DNA from: Roseiarcus sp036513315
Lineage (GTDB): Bacteria > Pseudomonadota > Alphaproteobacteria > Rhizobiales > Beijerinckiaceae
Assembly: GCA_036513315.1 (NCBI GenBank)
Contig: DATBZF010000031.1
Location: 124,001 to 188,000, forward strand
DNA: 64,000 bases
Reading direction: 5' to 3'
Shown here in pieces: positions 52,325 to 61,306 of this stretch (position 1 is its first letter; every line of letters begins with the position of its first letter). The notes beneath the pieces are model-generated. The model did no database searches, was not told where the DNA came from, and worked only from the letters and a program-made list of their open reading frames with translations. The position numbers were made by a program, and so were the translations under genes.

Positions 52325-53266
52325 ATGCGAAAGGTCACGTTCGATCTCGACGTGTTGCGCAGCTTCGCCACCGGTATGGAGCTTGGCAGCTTCGCCAAGG
52401 CCGCCGACCGGCTTGGCCGCTCCACTTCGGCGGTCAGCGCCCAGCTCAAAAAGCTCGAGGACCAGGCGGCGACGCCGATCTTCCGTAAAGCCGGACGCGG
52501 CCTCGCTTTGACCGAGGCGGGCGAGACCATGCTCGCCTACGCGCGCCGCCTTATCGAGCTTAACGACGAGGCCGCCGCGGCGATTCACGGCGTGGCGCTC
52601 GAGGGCTGGGTGCGGCTTGGCCTGCAGGAGGATTTCAGCGAGGCGCTATTGCCCGATGTGCTCGGAAGGTTCGCGCGCGCCCATCCCAAAGTGCGCATCG
52701 AGGCGCGCGTCGCCCGCAATGTCGAATTGATCGAACGGGTGGTCTCCGGCCGTCTCGATCTCGCGCTCGCCTGGAGCGATGGCGCGCGGACGTCCCATTG
52801 CGAGCGGGTCGGGGAGGCGCCGATGCGCTGGGTGGGGCCGGCGGGGAGCCGCGAAATCCGGCAAGCCGCGAGCGGCGAGCCATTGCCGCTGGCGTCGCTG
52901 GAAGCGCCCTGCCTGTTCCGGACGGCGGCGACCAATGCGCTGGATCGCGCCAACATGCCCTGGCGCGTCGCCTTCGTCAGTCCGAGTCTCGGCGGCCTGT
53001 GGGCTGCCACGGCGGCCGGGCTCGGCCTCACCATCCGCACGCCGATCGGCGTTCCCGCCAGCGTGCGCGCGCTCGCGCCGGGAGAGGCCGGCTTGCCGGC
53101 CCTGCCGTCGCTCGGCCTCGTCCTGCATCGCGCCGAGGCGGACCCTGGCCCGGCGACCGCGCGGCTCGCCGCGATCATCCTGCAGGCTTTGCGCGACGCC
53201 ATGCCGGAATATTGCAAGGTCGCCGGCAATGGCGCGAACGTGGCGGCGCTGGTCGACGCGGGCTGA
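52325..53266 (+). CDS. LysR-family transcriptional regulator
   Basis: 313 residues from the ATG at 52325. The helix-turn-helix spans about residues 4-62 (VLRSFATGMELGSFAKAADR, then STSAVSAQLKKLEDQ), and the sensor domain follows (about 85-295). The local arrangement, divergent from a tautomerase operon with a symmetric site between, indicates that it controls that operon, with an aromatic or keto-acid ligand as possible inducer. A start at 52289 would run into the operator region. Convergent with the XRE gene, 9 bases apart. Confidence 0.87.
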   Translation: MRKVTFDLDVLRSFATGMELGSFAKAADRLGRSTSAVSAQLKKLEDQAATPIFRKAGRGLALTEAGETMLAYARRLIELNDEAAAAIHGVALEGWVRLGLQEDFSEALLPDVLGRFARAHPKVRIEARVARNVELIERVVSGRLDLALAWSDGARTSHCERVGEAPMRWVGPAGSREIRQAASGEPLPLASLEAPCLFRTAATNALDRANMPWRVAFVSPSLGGLWAATAAGLGLTIRTPIGVPASVRALAPGEAGLPALPSLGLVLHRAEADPGPATARLAAIILQALRDAMPEYCKVAGNGANVAALVDAG

Positions 53267-53275
53267 CGGCTTACC

Positions 53276-54064
53276 TCAATTAGCGGAGGCCTGCCGCAGG
53301 GCTTCGGCGGTCGCCGCGTCGGCGGGAAGGAAAGTCTCGATCGCCAGTTCGGAAAGCGTCGCATCGAGCGGCGTGCCGAACATCATTGTCGCCGAGAGGA
53401 AAGACAGCACGCCACGCCCGGTCCGCAATTGCAGGGGGACAGCGATCGCCGACAAGTCATGCGCGCCCGGCCGCGCGCCGCCATTGGGATAGGCGGTCAG
53501 TTCGGCGATCAGGTCGGAGAGCACGGGATCGGCGGTCTCGGCGAACTGCCGGCGCAGGCGGAACAGCAAGTGCTCGCGCCATTCCGGCAGATTGGCGATG
53601 CGCGGCGCGACGCCCTTGGGGTGCAGCGAGAGGCGCAGCACGTTCACCGGCGGTCGGAGCAGTTCGGGCGCCACGCCGTCCATCATAGGCGCGATCGCGC
53701 GATTGGCCGCGATGAGGTTCCAATGACGGTCGATCGCCAGCGCGGGATAGGGCTCATGCGCGTTGAGCAGCGCCTCGATCGCCTCGCGCGCCGGGCGCAG
53801 TGCGGGATCGTCGAGCGAGCGTTCCTGGAAGACCGGCGCGAAGCCGGCGGCAAGCAGCAGCGCATTGCGCTGGCGCAACGGCACGTCGAGGCTTTCGGCG
53901 AGATGGAGAATCATCTCGCGGCTCGGCGCCGCGCGTCCGGTTTCGATGAAACTGAGATGGCGCGTCGAGATTTCCGCCTCGCAGGCCAGATCAAGCTGGC
54001 TCAGACGGCGGCGCTGGCGCCAATGGCGGACTTGTTCGCCGACGGGAAGGGATTGTGTTGGCAT
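53276..54064 (-). CDS. XRE-family regulator with MmyB-like ligand domain
   Basis: 262 residues. An N-terminal HTH (about 8-62: LSQLDLACEAEISTRHLSFIETGRAAPSR, partly quoted) is followed by the MmyB-like domain (about 95-255) with LAIDRHWNLIAANRAIAPMM. In family members the ligand domain binds a fatty acid-like molecule and the neighbouring gene is often a dehydrogenase or NTF2-like protein. Start at 54064 (MPTQSLPVG). It diverges from the NTF2-like gene with a symmetric ATTAC/GTAAT element between. A decayed relative lies at 35816-36210. Confidence 0.88.
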   Translation of the reverse strand: MPTQSLPVGEQVRHWRQRRRLSQLDLACEAEISTRHLSFIETGRAAPSREMILHLAESLDVPLRQRNALLLAAGFAPVFQERSLDDPALRPAREAIEALLNAHEPYPALAIDRHWNLIAANRAIAPMMDGVAPELLRPPVNVLRLSLHPKGVAPRIANLPEWREHLLFRLRRQFAETADPVLSDLIAELTAYPNGGARPGAHDLSAIAVPLQLRTGRGVLSFLSATMMFGTPLDATLSELAIETFLPADAATAEALRQASAN

Positions 54065-54098
54065 GCGGCGACAATAGCGGCGGCGGCAGACGACCGCC

Positions 54099-54115
54099 AT
54101 TACCTCTGGCGTAAT
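54099..54115. promoter_or_regulatory. Symmetric element for the XRE regulator
   Basis: ATTACCTCTGGCGTAAT has ATTAC and GTAAT arms around a 7-base centre, in the 123-base divergent gap, 35 bases upstream of the regulator start. It is the best operator candidate here. Confidence 0.6.
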
Positions 54116-54187
54116 CGACGCGCGGCGCCGGCGGGCTCACCATCGCGACATGCCGGAATGAAACGGCTGGATATCAAGGAGCTGAAA

Positions 54188-54550
54188 ATGACCGACGCCG
54201 TGAGAACTGCCGAGCGCTACATCGACCTGTGGAACGAAACCGATGCGCGGAACCGCAGGAAATTGATCGCCTCGGCCTGGACCGAGGACGCCACCTATGT
54301 CGATCCTCTGATGAGGGGCCAGGGCCATTCCGAGATCGATGCGCTGATCGGCGCCGTGCACGAACGCTTCCCCGGCCATCGCTTCCAGCTTTCGGGCGCG
54401 CCCGACGGCCATGGCGACCGGCTGCGCTTTTCCTGGACGCTGGGCGCGCCCGATGCGGCGCCGGTCGCCCATGGCACCGATTTCGGCATCCTCGCCGAGG
54501 ACGGCCGTCTGAAAAGCATCAGCGGGTTTCTTGACCAGGTGAATATGTGA
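54188..54550 (+). CDS. NTF2-like / SnoaL-like protein
   Basis: 120-residue single-domain protein of the nuclear transport factor 2-like fold. AERYIDLWNETDARNRRKLIA with ATYVDPLMRGQG are the usual first helices and strand; the Asp-Pro-Leu site lines a pocket. Members are isomerases, hydrolases or binding proteins, so activity cannot be assigned. AAGGAG stands eight bases before the ATG. Divergent from the XRE/MmyB regulator, which probably controls it. Confidence 0.88.
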   Translation: MTDAVRTAERYIDLWNETDARNRRKLIASAWTEDATYVDPLMRGQGHSEIDALIGAVHERFPGHRFQLSGAPDGHGDRLRFSWTLGAPDAAPVAHGTDFGILAEDGRLKSISGFLDQVNM

Positions 54551-54560
54551 GGGGGTTGCG

Positions 54561-54582
54561 CCCGCGCGGTAAGACGCGCGGG
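54561..54582. terminator. Hairpin after the NTF2-like gene
   Basis: CCCGCGCG (54561-54568) and CGCGCGGG (54575-54582) form a perfect 8-base stem with a 6-base loop, 11 bases after the stop. No T tract follows, so termination strength is uncertain. Confidence 0.5.
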
Positions 54583-54600
54583 ACGCGGTCGCTATCAAGC

Positions 54601-54637
54601 CGCGCCGCTACGGGACTGCAAGTCCCATAGCGGCGCG
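54601..54637. terminator. Convergent hairpin before the oligopeptidase stop
   Basis: A 17-base stem with one mismatch (54601-54617 with 54621-54637) and a 3-base loop lies between converging genes, ending two bases before the oligopeptidase stop codon. TTT follows on the plus strand. It probably works in both directions. Confidence 0.6.
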
Positions 54638-54639
54638 TT

Positions 54640-56802
54640 TCATTCGGCGCTTGTCGCGACGGCCGCCGGCGTGGGGAGCACGGCGGCGTCGCCTCCTCTC
54701 GCCAACGCCCCACTCACGCAGGTCAGCGCGAACGCATAGGCGAGCGCGACATCTTCGAGCTGGTCGAAGCGTCCGGAGGCGCCGGCATGGCCGGCGTCCA
54801 TATTGGTCTTGAGGATGATCGGGCCGCCGCCGGTCATGGTCGCGCGTAAGCGCGCCGCCCATTTGGCCGGCTCCCAGTAAGTGACGCGCGGATCGGTCAA
54901 TCCCGCCAAAGCGAGGATCGCCGGATAAAGCTGCGGCCTGATGTTGTCGTAGGGGCTGTAGCCGGCGATCGTCTTGAACGCCTCGGCGTCGAGGATCGGG
55001 TTACCCCATTCCAGCCATTCGGGCGGCGTCAGCGGCAGGCTGGCGTCGAGCATCGTATTGAGCACGTCGACGAAGGGCACGTCGGCGATGATGGCCGCAT
55101 AGAGTTGCGGCGCCATATTGGCGATCGCGCCCATCAGCATGCCGCCGGCGCTGCCGCCATGGGCGACCGTCCGGTCGCTGGCCCCATAGCCATGCGCGAT
55201 CAGATGTTGCGTCGCGGCGATGAAATCGCCGAACGTGTTGGTCTTGCGCGCCAGTTTGCCTTCTTCGTACCAGCGCCAGCCCTTGTCGGTTCCTCCACGT
55301 ATATGGACGATGGCATAGACGAAGCCGCGATCGACGAGGGACAGGCGATTGGTGGAGAACGAGGCGTCGATCACATGGCCATAGGCGCCATAGCCATAGA
55401 CCAGCAGCGGCGCGGTCCCGTCGATCGGCGTGTCGCGACGATGCAGGATCGAGATCGGCACGCTCTCGCCGTCCGGCGCGATGCTGAAAATCCGGCGCGT
55501 GACATAGGCGGAGGCGTCGAAATCCTTCGGCGCCATCTGCTTCTTGCGCAACATCCGCTGCCGCAGCGCCATGTCGTAATCGTAAATCTCCTTCGGGCAG
55601 TTCATCGCCGAAAAGCCGAAGCGCAGGATCGGCGTATCGAATTCAAAGACGGTCTCGAAGCCGAGAAAATAGGTCTCGGCGTCGAAGGCGATCGCATGTT
55701 CCTCACCCGTGCCGAGTTCGCGCACGATGATGCGCGGCGCGCCGTCCTCGCGCTCGAGCCGGGCGAGAAAATTCCTGAACAAGGCGGTGGCGACGATCAA
55801 CCGCCCCGGGCGATGGGGCACGAATTCGCGCCAGTTTTCCAATCCCGGCGCGTCTTTGGGCGCGGTGACGATTTTGAAATCCTGGGCGCCGTCAGCATTG
55901 GCGCGGATGTAAAAGAGATCGCCGTGGTCCATCACATCATAGCGCAGGCCCGGCTGGCGCGCAGCGATGAGCCGCGGCGGCGCGGCAGGAGAAGCGAGGT
56001 CGACGACATGCGCCTCGGAGGCGTCATGGCCGTGCACCGAAATGATCGCCGCGACGCCGAGGCGCGTCGCTCCGATACTGATGAACCAGGCGGGATCGGC
56101 TTCCTCATAGACCTGGATGTCCTCGCTCGCCGGCGTTCCGATCCGGTGCAGCAGCACCCGGCACGGCCGGTGATTCGCGTCGAGGCTGACGTAGAGGAAG
56201 CCTTGCGAATCGCGCGTCCAGACGACATGGCCGGTGCAATTGCCGACCGCATCATCGAGGTCGATTCCATTTTCTACATCCCAGACGTGGAGTGTAAAAA
56301 TCTCCGAGCCTTTGTCGTCGGCGCTCCACGCCACCTTGCTATGGTCGGGAGAATGGCGCGCGTCGAGAAACTGGAAGAACGCCTTGCCGGCGGCGCGGGC
56401 GTCGCCATCGAGCAGGATCGTCTCCTTGCCGCCCTCGCGCGGCTTGCGGCAGAAAATCCTGTGCTGCCCGCCGGGGCGAAAGCGCGCGTAATAGGCGAAC
56501 GGTCCGTCGCGCTGGGGAACCTCGCTGTCGTCCTCCTTCAGCCGCGCACGCATTTCGCGCGCCAATTGGCGCTGCAGGGCCTTGGCCGGGGCGAGCATGC
56601 GCTCGGCATAGACATTTTCCGCGTGGAGAAGGTCATGGATGACGGGCGGCAGCACGCTCGCGTCGCGCAGCACCTCGCGCCAGTTCGCCGCTTTGATCCA
56701 GGCGTAGTCGTCGACCCATTGAACGCCATGGGCGGAGCGCGCCTCCGGGTGTTTTGGCGCGGTCGGCGGGACAGGCGCGCCGGGGATTTTCTGTTGCGTC
56801 AT
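54640..56802 (-). CDS. Prolyl oligopeptidase family protease (oligopeptidase B type)
   Basis: 720-residue cytoplasmic serine peptidase of family S9A. The N-terminal beta-propeller (about 60-430) is followed by the hydrolase domain. The triad is Ser551 in GGSAGGMLMG, Asp637 in GLTDPRVTYWEP and His672 in DAGHAGASGR. Such enzymes cleave small peptides after basic residues (oligopeptidase B) or Pro. Length and the YGAYGHVIDASFS region fit oligopeptidase B. The C-terminal about 20 residues are unconserved-looking. Confidence 0.9.
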   Translation of the reverse strand: MTQQKIPGAPVPPTAPKHPEARSAHGVQWVDDYAWIKAANWREVLRDASVLPPVIHDLLHAENVYAERMLAPAKALQRQLAREMRARLKEDDSEVPQRDGPFAYYARFRPGGQHRIFCRKPREGGKETILLDGDARAAGKAFFQFLDARHSPDHSKVAWSADDKGSEIFTLHVWDVENGIDLDDAVGNCTGHVVWTRDSQGFLYVSLDANHRPCRVLLHRIGTPASEDIQVYEEADPAWFISIGATRLGVAAIISVHGHDASEAHVVDLASPAAPPRLIAARQPGLRYDVMDHGDLFYIRANADGAQDFKIVTAPKDAPGLENWREFVPHRPGRLIVATALFRNFLARLEREDGAPRIIVRELGTGEEHAIAFDAETYFLGFETVFEFDTPILRFGFSAMNCPKEIYDYDMALRQRMLRKKQMAPKDFDASAYVTRRIFSIAPDGESVPISILHRRDTPIDGTAPLLVYGYGAYGHVIDASFSTNRLSLVDRGFVYAIVHIRGGTDKGWRWYEEGKLARKTNTFGDFIAATQHLIAHGYGASDRTVAHGGSAGGMLMGAIANMAPQLYAAIIADVPFVDVLNTMLDASLPLTPPEWLEWGNPILDAEAFKTIAGYSPYDNIRPQLYPAILALAGLTDPRVTYWEPAKWAARLRATMTGGGPIILKTNMDAGHAGASGRFDQLEDVALAYAFALTCVSGALARGGDAAVLPTPAAVATSAE

Positions 56803-56943
56803 ATTCTTTTCGACCAGACCTTCTCAAACCTCTGGAATTACGTGATCAAAATGCTTCGCGGGCAAGCCGGCGCCCGCCGCAAGTCTATCGTAACCGAAAA
56901 GCCCATAGACTGGACAGATCTTGTGCTGATTTAGGGTCCCCGC

Positions 56944-57807
56944 ATGGTCCATTCCAATGATTTGCCCAAAGGTCCGCCTTTCGATCCGCGCCTGACCCCG
57001 GCGCGGCCTGATCTTGCCGCGGCGACGCTTGCCGGCAAGGTCGCGGCGGCGCGATTCGTCGAGGGCTGGCGTCGGCGCATCATTCTGGGCGCCGCGCCAC
57101 TGCGCCGCTCGCCCTCGCATGGCGCATCGCTGGACACCGAGGCGCTCTATGGCGAGAGCATCATCGTTTATGAGGAGCAGGACGGCTGGGCCTGGGGGCA
57201 ATTGGAGCGCGACGGCTATGTCGGCTATCTCCCCGCCCCCGCGCTCGGCGCGCCCGCCGAGCCCGACCATCGCCTCGCTGTCCCGCGCAGCTTCGCCTAT
57301 CCCGGGCCAAGCATCAAATTGCCGCCGCTTCTTGCGCTTTCACTCGGCGCGCGCTTGGCTGTCCGTGCGCGCGAGGGCGATTTTGCGGTCAATGCGGAAG
57401 GCCTGCATGTCTATTTGCCGCATCTGGCGCCGCTCGCCGCCGTCGCGGAGGATTTCGTCGCCGTCGCCGAACGCTTCCTGGAAGTTCCCTATCTTTGGGG
57501 CGGCCGGACTTCGCTGGGGATCGATTGTTCCGGACTGGTGCAGACGGCGCTGTCGGAGGCGGGCATCAGCGCGCCGCGCGACAGCGACATGATGGAGGCC
57601 GCGCTGGGCGCGCCGATCGCCTTCGACGACGCGCTCGCTAATCTGCGGCGCGGCGATCTTGTTTTCTGGAAGGGGCATATCGGCGTCATGCGCGACGCGG
57701 AAACGCTGCTGCACGCCAACGGTTTTGCGATGCGGGTGACCAGCGAGCCGCTGCGCGCCGCAAAAGAGCGAAACAAGGATCCGATCACCTCGGTCCGCAG
57801 GCTCTGA
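56944..57807 (+). CDS. NlpC/P60 family peptidase with SH3 domains
   Basis: 287 residues. Two bacterial SH3-like regions (about 45-100 and 120-165) precede the NlpC/P60 domain, whose triad is Cys195 in IDCSGLVQTAL, His245 in KGHIGVM and His257 in LLHANG. Such enzymes cut D-gamma-glutamyl bonds in cell-wall peptides. No signal peptide is evident, so it may work on recycled muropeptides in the cytoplasm, as the Spr-less alphaproteobacterial type does (inference). Divergent from the oligopeptidase gene. Confidence 0.9.
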   Translation: MVHSNDLPKGPPFDPRLTPARPDLAAATLAGKVAAARFVEGWRRRIILGAAPLRRSPSHGASLDTEALYGESIIVYEEQDGWAWGQLERDGYVGYLPAPALGAPAEPDHRLAVPRSFAYPGPSIKLPPLLALSLGARLAVRAREGDFAVNAEGLHVYLPHLAPLAAVAEDFVAVAERFLEVPYLWGGRTSLGIDCSGLVQTALSEAGISAPRDSDMMEAALGAPIAFDDALANLRRGDLVFWKGHIGVMRDAETLLHANGFAMRVTSEPLRAAKERNKDPITSVRRL

Positions 57808-57837
57808 TCGGGCGTCGAGCCGTTGCTACCAAGCTCC

Positions 57838-58260
57838 TCAATCGTCCCGATAGATGCGTTCGCGCCGTTCGTGGCGTTCCTGCGCTTCCACCGACAGCGT
57901 GGCGATCGGCCGGGCGTCGAGGCGGCGCAGCGAAATCGGCTCGCCGGTCTCCTCGCAATAGCCATAGGTGCCGTCGTCGAGGCGGCCGAGGGCGCTTTCA
58001 ATCTTGGAGATCAGCTTGCGCTGCCGGTCGCGCGCCCGCAATTCGATCGCGCGATCGGTTTCCGAAGAAGCGCGATCGGCGATGTCTGGATGATTCTCGC
58101 TTTCGCTTTGCAACGCCGCCAGCGTGTCGCGGCTCTCGCGAAGAATGCCTTCTTTCCAATCCACCAACTTGCGCCTGAAATATTCCTTTTGGCGCTCATT
58201 CATGAAGGGCTCGTTGTCCGACGGTTTGTAACCGTCCTTGATCACCCCGGCCAGGCCCAT
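57838..58260 (-). CDS. dksA: DksA/TraR family RNA polymerase-binding factor
   Basis: 140-residue ppGpp-dependent transcription factor. A coiled coil (about 25-75: NERQKEYFRRKLVDWKEGIL onward) inserts into the RNA polymerase channel, and the globular part has DDGTYGYCEETGEPISLRRL, then LSVEAQERHERR. Only one cysteine is left of the four zinc ligands of E. coli DksA. Alphaproteobacterial DksA proteins often have two Cys or fewer, so the fold may hold without zinc. TTG 58266 is possible, but the ATG at 58260 matches the family. Confidence 0.9.
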   Translation of the reverse strand: MGLAGVIKDGYKPSDNEPFMNERQKEYFRRKLVDWKEGILRESRDTLAALQSESENHPDIADRASSETDRAIELRARDRQRKLISKIESALGRLDDGTYGYCEETGEPISLRRLDARPIATLSVEAQERHERRERIYRDD

Positions 58261-58426
58261 GCTCAAGAATCTCCGTTGCTTTGGGCGCCCTTATAACTAT
58301 CTGTTGATTGCCTCACAATGACAATACGCACACAGAGGGCGGCAATCGGTTGAAAAAAGCCGAGAATCGCCGTCCGGGACGCCGCGGGCATTGCCGGACG
58401 CAACCTCCTCAAGGCGAATCAGACGC

Positions 58427-58882
58427 TCAGCCAGCCCCTAACAGCTCGATCAACGGCGGGATCAGCGGGCCGTCGGCGGGCGGCATCGGATAGTCGCGCA
58501 GCTCGCGCGCCCGCACCCATTTCAGCGCCTGTCCCTCGCGGGCGCTGACGAATCCCTCCCAGCGGCGGCAGACATAGAGCGGCATCAGGAGATGGAAATC
58601 CGCGTAACCATGGCTCGCGAAGGTGAGCGGCGCGAGGCAGGCCTCCTTGACGGCAATGCCGAGTTCCTCGGCGAGTTCGCGAATCAGCGCCTGTTCCGGC
58701 CGCTCGCCGGCATCGACCTTGCCGCCGGGAAATTCCCACAGGCCGGCGAGTTGCTTGCCCTTGGGGCGTTGGGCGATCAGCACGCGGTCGTCGGCGTCGA
58801 TCAAGGCAATTGCGACGACCAGCAGCAGTTTCAAGGGCGGTCTCGCAAGCTCAGGACCGATAATCGCCGTTGATCGCGACAT
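58427..58882 (-). CDS. mutT: 8-oxo-dGTP diphosphatase
   Basis: 151-residue Nudix hydrolase cleaning oxidised dGTP from the nucleotide pool. The Nudix box is GGKVDAGERPEQALIRELAEELG at about residues 52-74 (split when quoted: GGKVDAGERPEQAL and RELAEELGI) with all Glu ligands. The start at 58882 has AAGGA five bases upstream and overlaps the 3' end of argJ by 32 bases; an internal TTG at 58834 is less convincing. The N-terminus before LKLLLVVAIALID is about 16 residues longer than usual. Confidence 0.88.
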   Translation of the reverse strand: MSRSTAIIGPELARPPLKLLLVVAIALIDADDRVLIAQRPKGKQLAGLWEFPGGKVDAGERPEQALIRELAEELGIAVKEACLAPLTFASHGYADFHLLMPLYVCRRWEGFVSAREGQALKWVRARELRDYPMPPADGPLIPPLIELLGAG

Positions 58883-60098
58883 AGTCCTTGGTCAGGTCGC
58901 AGGTCCACACTTTCGCCGTTGCGCTGCCGACGCCGACATTTACCTTAATGTCGATTTTGGCCCGCTTCATATAGGCTGACGCCTCCGCCTCGCTGTAATC
59001 GGGATCGCGCAGGCCGTTATGGGCGACGCGGATCTTGCCGAAATGAATGTCGAGCTTATCGCGCTCGGCCTTCTCGCCGGCCTTGCCGACCGCCATCACG
59101 ATGCGCCCCCAATTGGCGTCTTCGCCCGCCGCCGCCGTTTTGACCAAAGGCGAATTGGCGATCGACAGCGCGATGCGCTTGGCGGCCTTGCGCGATTTGG
59201 CGCCCTCGACCTTGATCGCGATGAACTTGCGCGCGCCCTCGCCGTCGCAGACCACCTGATGGGCGAGTTCGAGCAGCAATTTGTCGAAGGCGTTTCTGAA
59301 TGCGGCCAGACGCGGGTCCGCCGCGTCGGAAATCACCGGCGCGCCGCGTTGGGCGGCGGCGCCGGTGGCGAAGGCCATCAGCGTGTCGGACGTCGACGTA
59401 TCGCTGTCGACAGTGATGCAGTTGAACGAGCGGTCGACGGATTTGGCGAGCACTGCCTGCAGCGCCGGCGCGGCGATCGCCGCGTCGGTGAAGACGAAGG
59501 CGAGCATGGTCGCCATATCGGGCGCTATCATGCCCGCCCCTTTGGCGATGCCTGAGATGACGACCTCGGTATCGCCGATCTTGACCTGTGCGGTCGCGAC
59601 CTTCGGAAAAGTGTCGGTCGTCATGATCGCGCGCGCCGCATCCATCAGGCGGTCGGGCCTGGCGTTGGCGGCGAGTTCGCCAAGAACCTTGGCGATCTTA
59701 CCGCCGTCGAGCGGCTCGCCGATCACGCCGGTCGAGGCCATGAATATCTCAGCCGGCTCCGCGCCGGTCGCCTTGGCGGCCGCCTCGGCGACATGGGCGA
59801 CGGCGCTGGCGCCGATGCCGCCGGTGAAGGCGTTGGCGTTGCCCGAATTGACGACCAAAGCCCGGGCATGGCCCTGGGCGAGATTTTGCCGACACCAGTC
59901 GACGGGGGCCGACGGGCATTTGGAGCGGGTGAAAACCCCGGCCGCCGCCGCCGGCGCATCGAAGAGGGCGAGCATCACGTCGGTGCGGCCGGCATAGCGC
60001 ACGCCGGCCGCGATCGTCGCAAAACGCACGCCGGGAATCGGCCGCAGGTCCGGATATTTCTTCGGCGCGAGCGGCGACAGCGGGGCAGGGGCGGCCAT
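58851..60098 (-). CDS. argJ: Bifunctional ornithine acetyltransferase/N-acetylglutamate synthase
   Basis: Transfers acetyl from N-acetylornithine to glutamate in the cyclic arginine pathway. 415 residues from ATG 60098. The precursor cuts itself before Thr197 in APDMATMLAF, which becomes the nucleophile of the beta chain. Other landmarks: STGVIGEPL near 122 and CITVDSDTSTSDTLM. The frame continues upstream to 60239, but homology begins at MAAPAPLSPL. Downstream, mutT starts inside its 3' end. The argJ-mutT order is common in Hyphomicrobiales. Confidence 0.95.
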   Translation of the reverse strand: MAAPAPLSPLAPKKYPDLRPIPGVRFATIAAGVRYAGRTDVMLALFDAPAAAAGVFTRSKCPSAPVDWCRQNLAQGHARALVVNSGNANAFTGGIGASAVAHVAEAAAKATGAEPAEIFMASTGVIGEPLDGGKIAKVLGELAANARPDRLMDAARAIMTTDTFPKVATAQVKIGDTEVVISGIAKGAGMIAPDMATMLAFVFTDAAIAAPALQAVLAKSVDRSFNCITVDSDTSTSDTLMAFATGAAAQRGAPVISDAADPRLAAFRNAFDKLLLELAHQVVCDGEGARKFIAIKVEGAKSRKAAKRIALSIANSPLVKTAAAGEDANWGRIVMAVGKAGEKAERDKLDIHFGKIRVAHNGLRDPDYSEAEASAYMKRAKIDIKVNVGVGSATAKVWTCDLTKDYVAINGDYRS

Positions 60099-60180
60099 GG
60101 GGCGAAATATCCGGGCGTTGAGGGGCGCCGCGAAGAGGGCTTGCGCCCTTGTTCGCGGCGGAAGGCTTAAGACGACAGGC

Positions 60181-61080
60181 TTATTTTGCGTCGGCGGGTT
60201 TGTCCGCTGGTTTGGCTCCGTCGACCGGCGCGGCGGCATCAGCCGGCTTGGCCGGGGCGGCGTCGGTACGCTCGATCTTCACGCCTTCATGCAATTTGAC
60301 GATCAGATCGCTCTGCGCCTTCTGCACGACATAGCGCGCCGCCTGGTCCTTCACCTGCTCGAAGGCTGGGAAGGTCTTCATGCGCTTTTCCTCGACCTTG
60401 ATGATGTGCCAGCCGAACTGGCTCTTCACCGGATCGGAAACCTGGCCGGGCTCCATTTTAAAGGCGGCGTCGGCGAATTCGGGCACCATCTTGTCCTTGG
60501 TGAACCAGCCGAGGTCGCCGCCTTCGCTGCCCGGATCCTTGGAGAGCTCGGTGGCGACCTTGGCGAAATCCTCGCCCTTCTTGATGCGCGCCAGCGCGGC
60601 CTTGGCCTCGTCCTCGGTCGGCAGAAGAATATGGCGCGCGTGAATTTCGGGGACCGGCGGGTTCGCTTTGGCGGCCTCGTCATAGGCCTTGTGCTCGGCG
60701 TCGTCGGTGGCGGCCTTGGCGGCGACATCGGTGAGCAGGGCCTCCATCGCGAGCTTGTCGTGGTAATAGGCCATGCGCCTTGCGAAGGCCGGACCGGAAT
60801 CCATCTTGTCTTCGGCTGCCTTTTTGGCGACGAGCTTCATGTCGATCAGATAGTCGAGCGCATATTGCTGACGCGCCGGGCCGTCGAGCTTTTGCGGCAG
60901 GCCGGGCCCGATATCCTCGAGCGCGTCATTGACGTCTTCTTCGGTGATCGGGACGCCGTCGATCTTGGCGAGAACCTTCGGCTCGGCGCTGGCGCCGCCC
61001 GCCGCCAAAAGAAATGCGCCAACGCCGAGGGCGACAGCGAGGGCGCGCCGGCGAAGCAGCGCATCAGCAAACAAGGTCAT
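60181..61080 (-). CDS. Periplasmic parvulin-type peptidylprolyl isomerase
   Basis: 299 residues. Signal peptide about 1-33 (LALAV and GAFLLAAGGASA), N-terminal chaperone-like helices (about 40-130), then a rotamase domain (about 138-235) with HARHILLPTEDEAKAAL, KDPGSEGGDLGWFTKDKMVPEF (in parts) and FGWHIIKVEE. It helps fold exported proteins, like PrsA/PpiC. A charged Ala/Pro tail ends the protein. In many relatives secA lies upstream; here the upstream gene is unrelated. It is followed by argJ 82 bases downstream. Confidence 0.9.
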   Translation of the reverse strand: MTLFADALLRRRALAVALGVGAFLLAAGGASAEPKVLAKIDGVPITEEDVNDALEDIGPGLPQKLDGPARQQYALDYLIDMKLVAKKAAEDKMDSGPAFARRMAYYHDKLAMEALLTDVAAKAATDDAEHKAYDEAAKANPPVPEIHARHILLPTEDEAKAALARIKKGEDFAKVATELSKDPGSEGGDLGWFTKDKMVPEFADAAFKMEPGQVSDPVKSQFGWHIIKVEEKRMKTFPAFEQVKDQAARYVVQKAQSDLIVKLHEGVKIERTDAAPAKPADAAAPVDGAKPADKPADAK

Positions 61081-61306
61081 GAAAGCTCCTATGGCGGGGC
61101 CGTCCCCGGCAGGCCCGATCGGTCGGGGGATGTCGGGACGCGGCTATAAACGGAAATTGGCGATATTGCGAGAGGCTCGCACGTCCCGTCGTTCAAATTC
61201 CGTCGAGGGGCGGGTGAGAGGGCGACGGGATCTCTCTGGCGCCATTTTCCGACGCCCGTTAGGCTTCCAGCATTTCAGAACCTATCAATTTCGGAGCGCA
61301 CGACGC

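Noticed and set aside
55105..56934. 609-codon open frame antisense to the oligopeptidase gene
   Set aside because: Same effect of GC bias; no recognisable domain, whereas the minus strand has a complete serine-peptidase triad.
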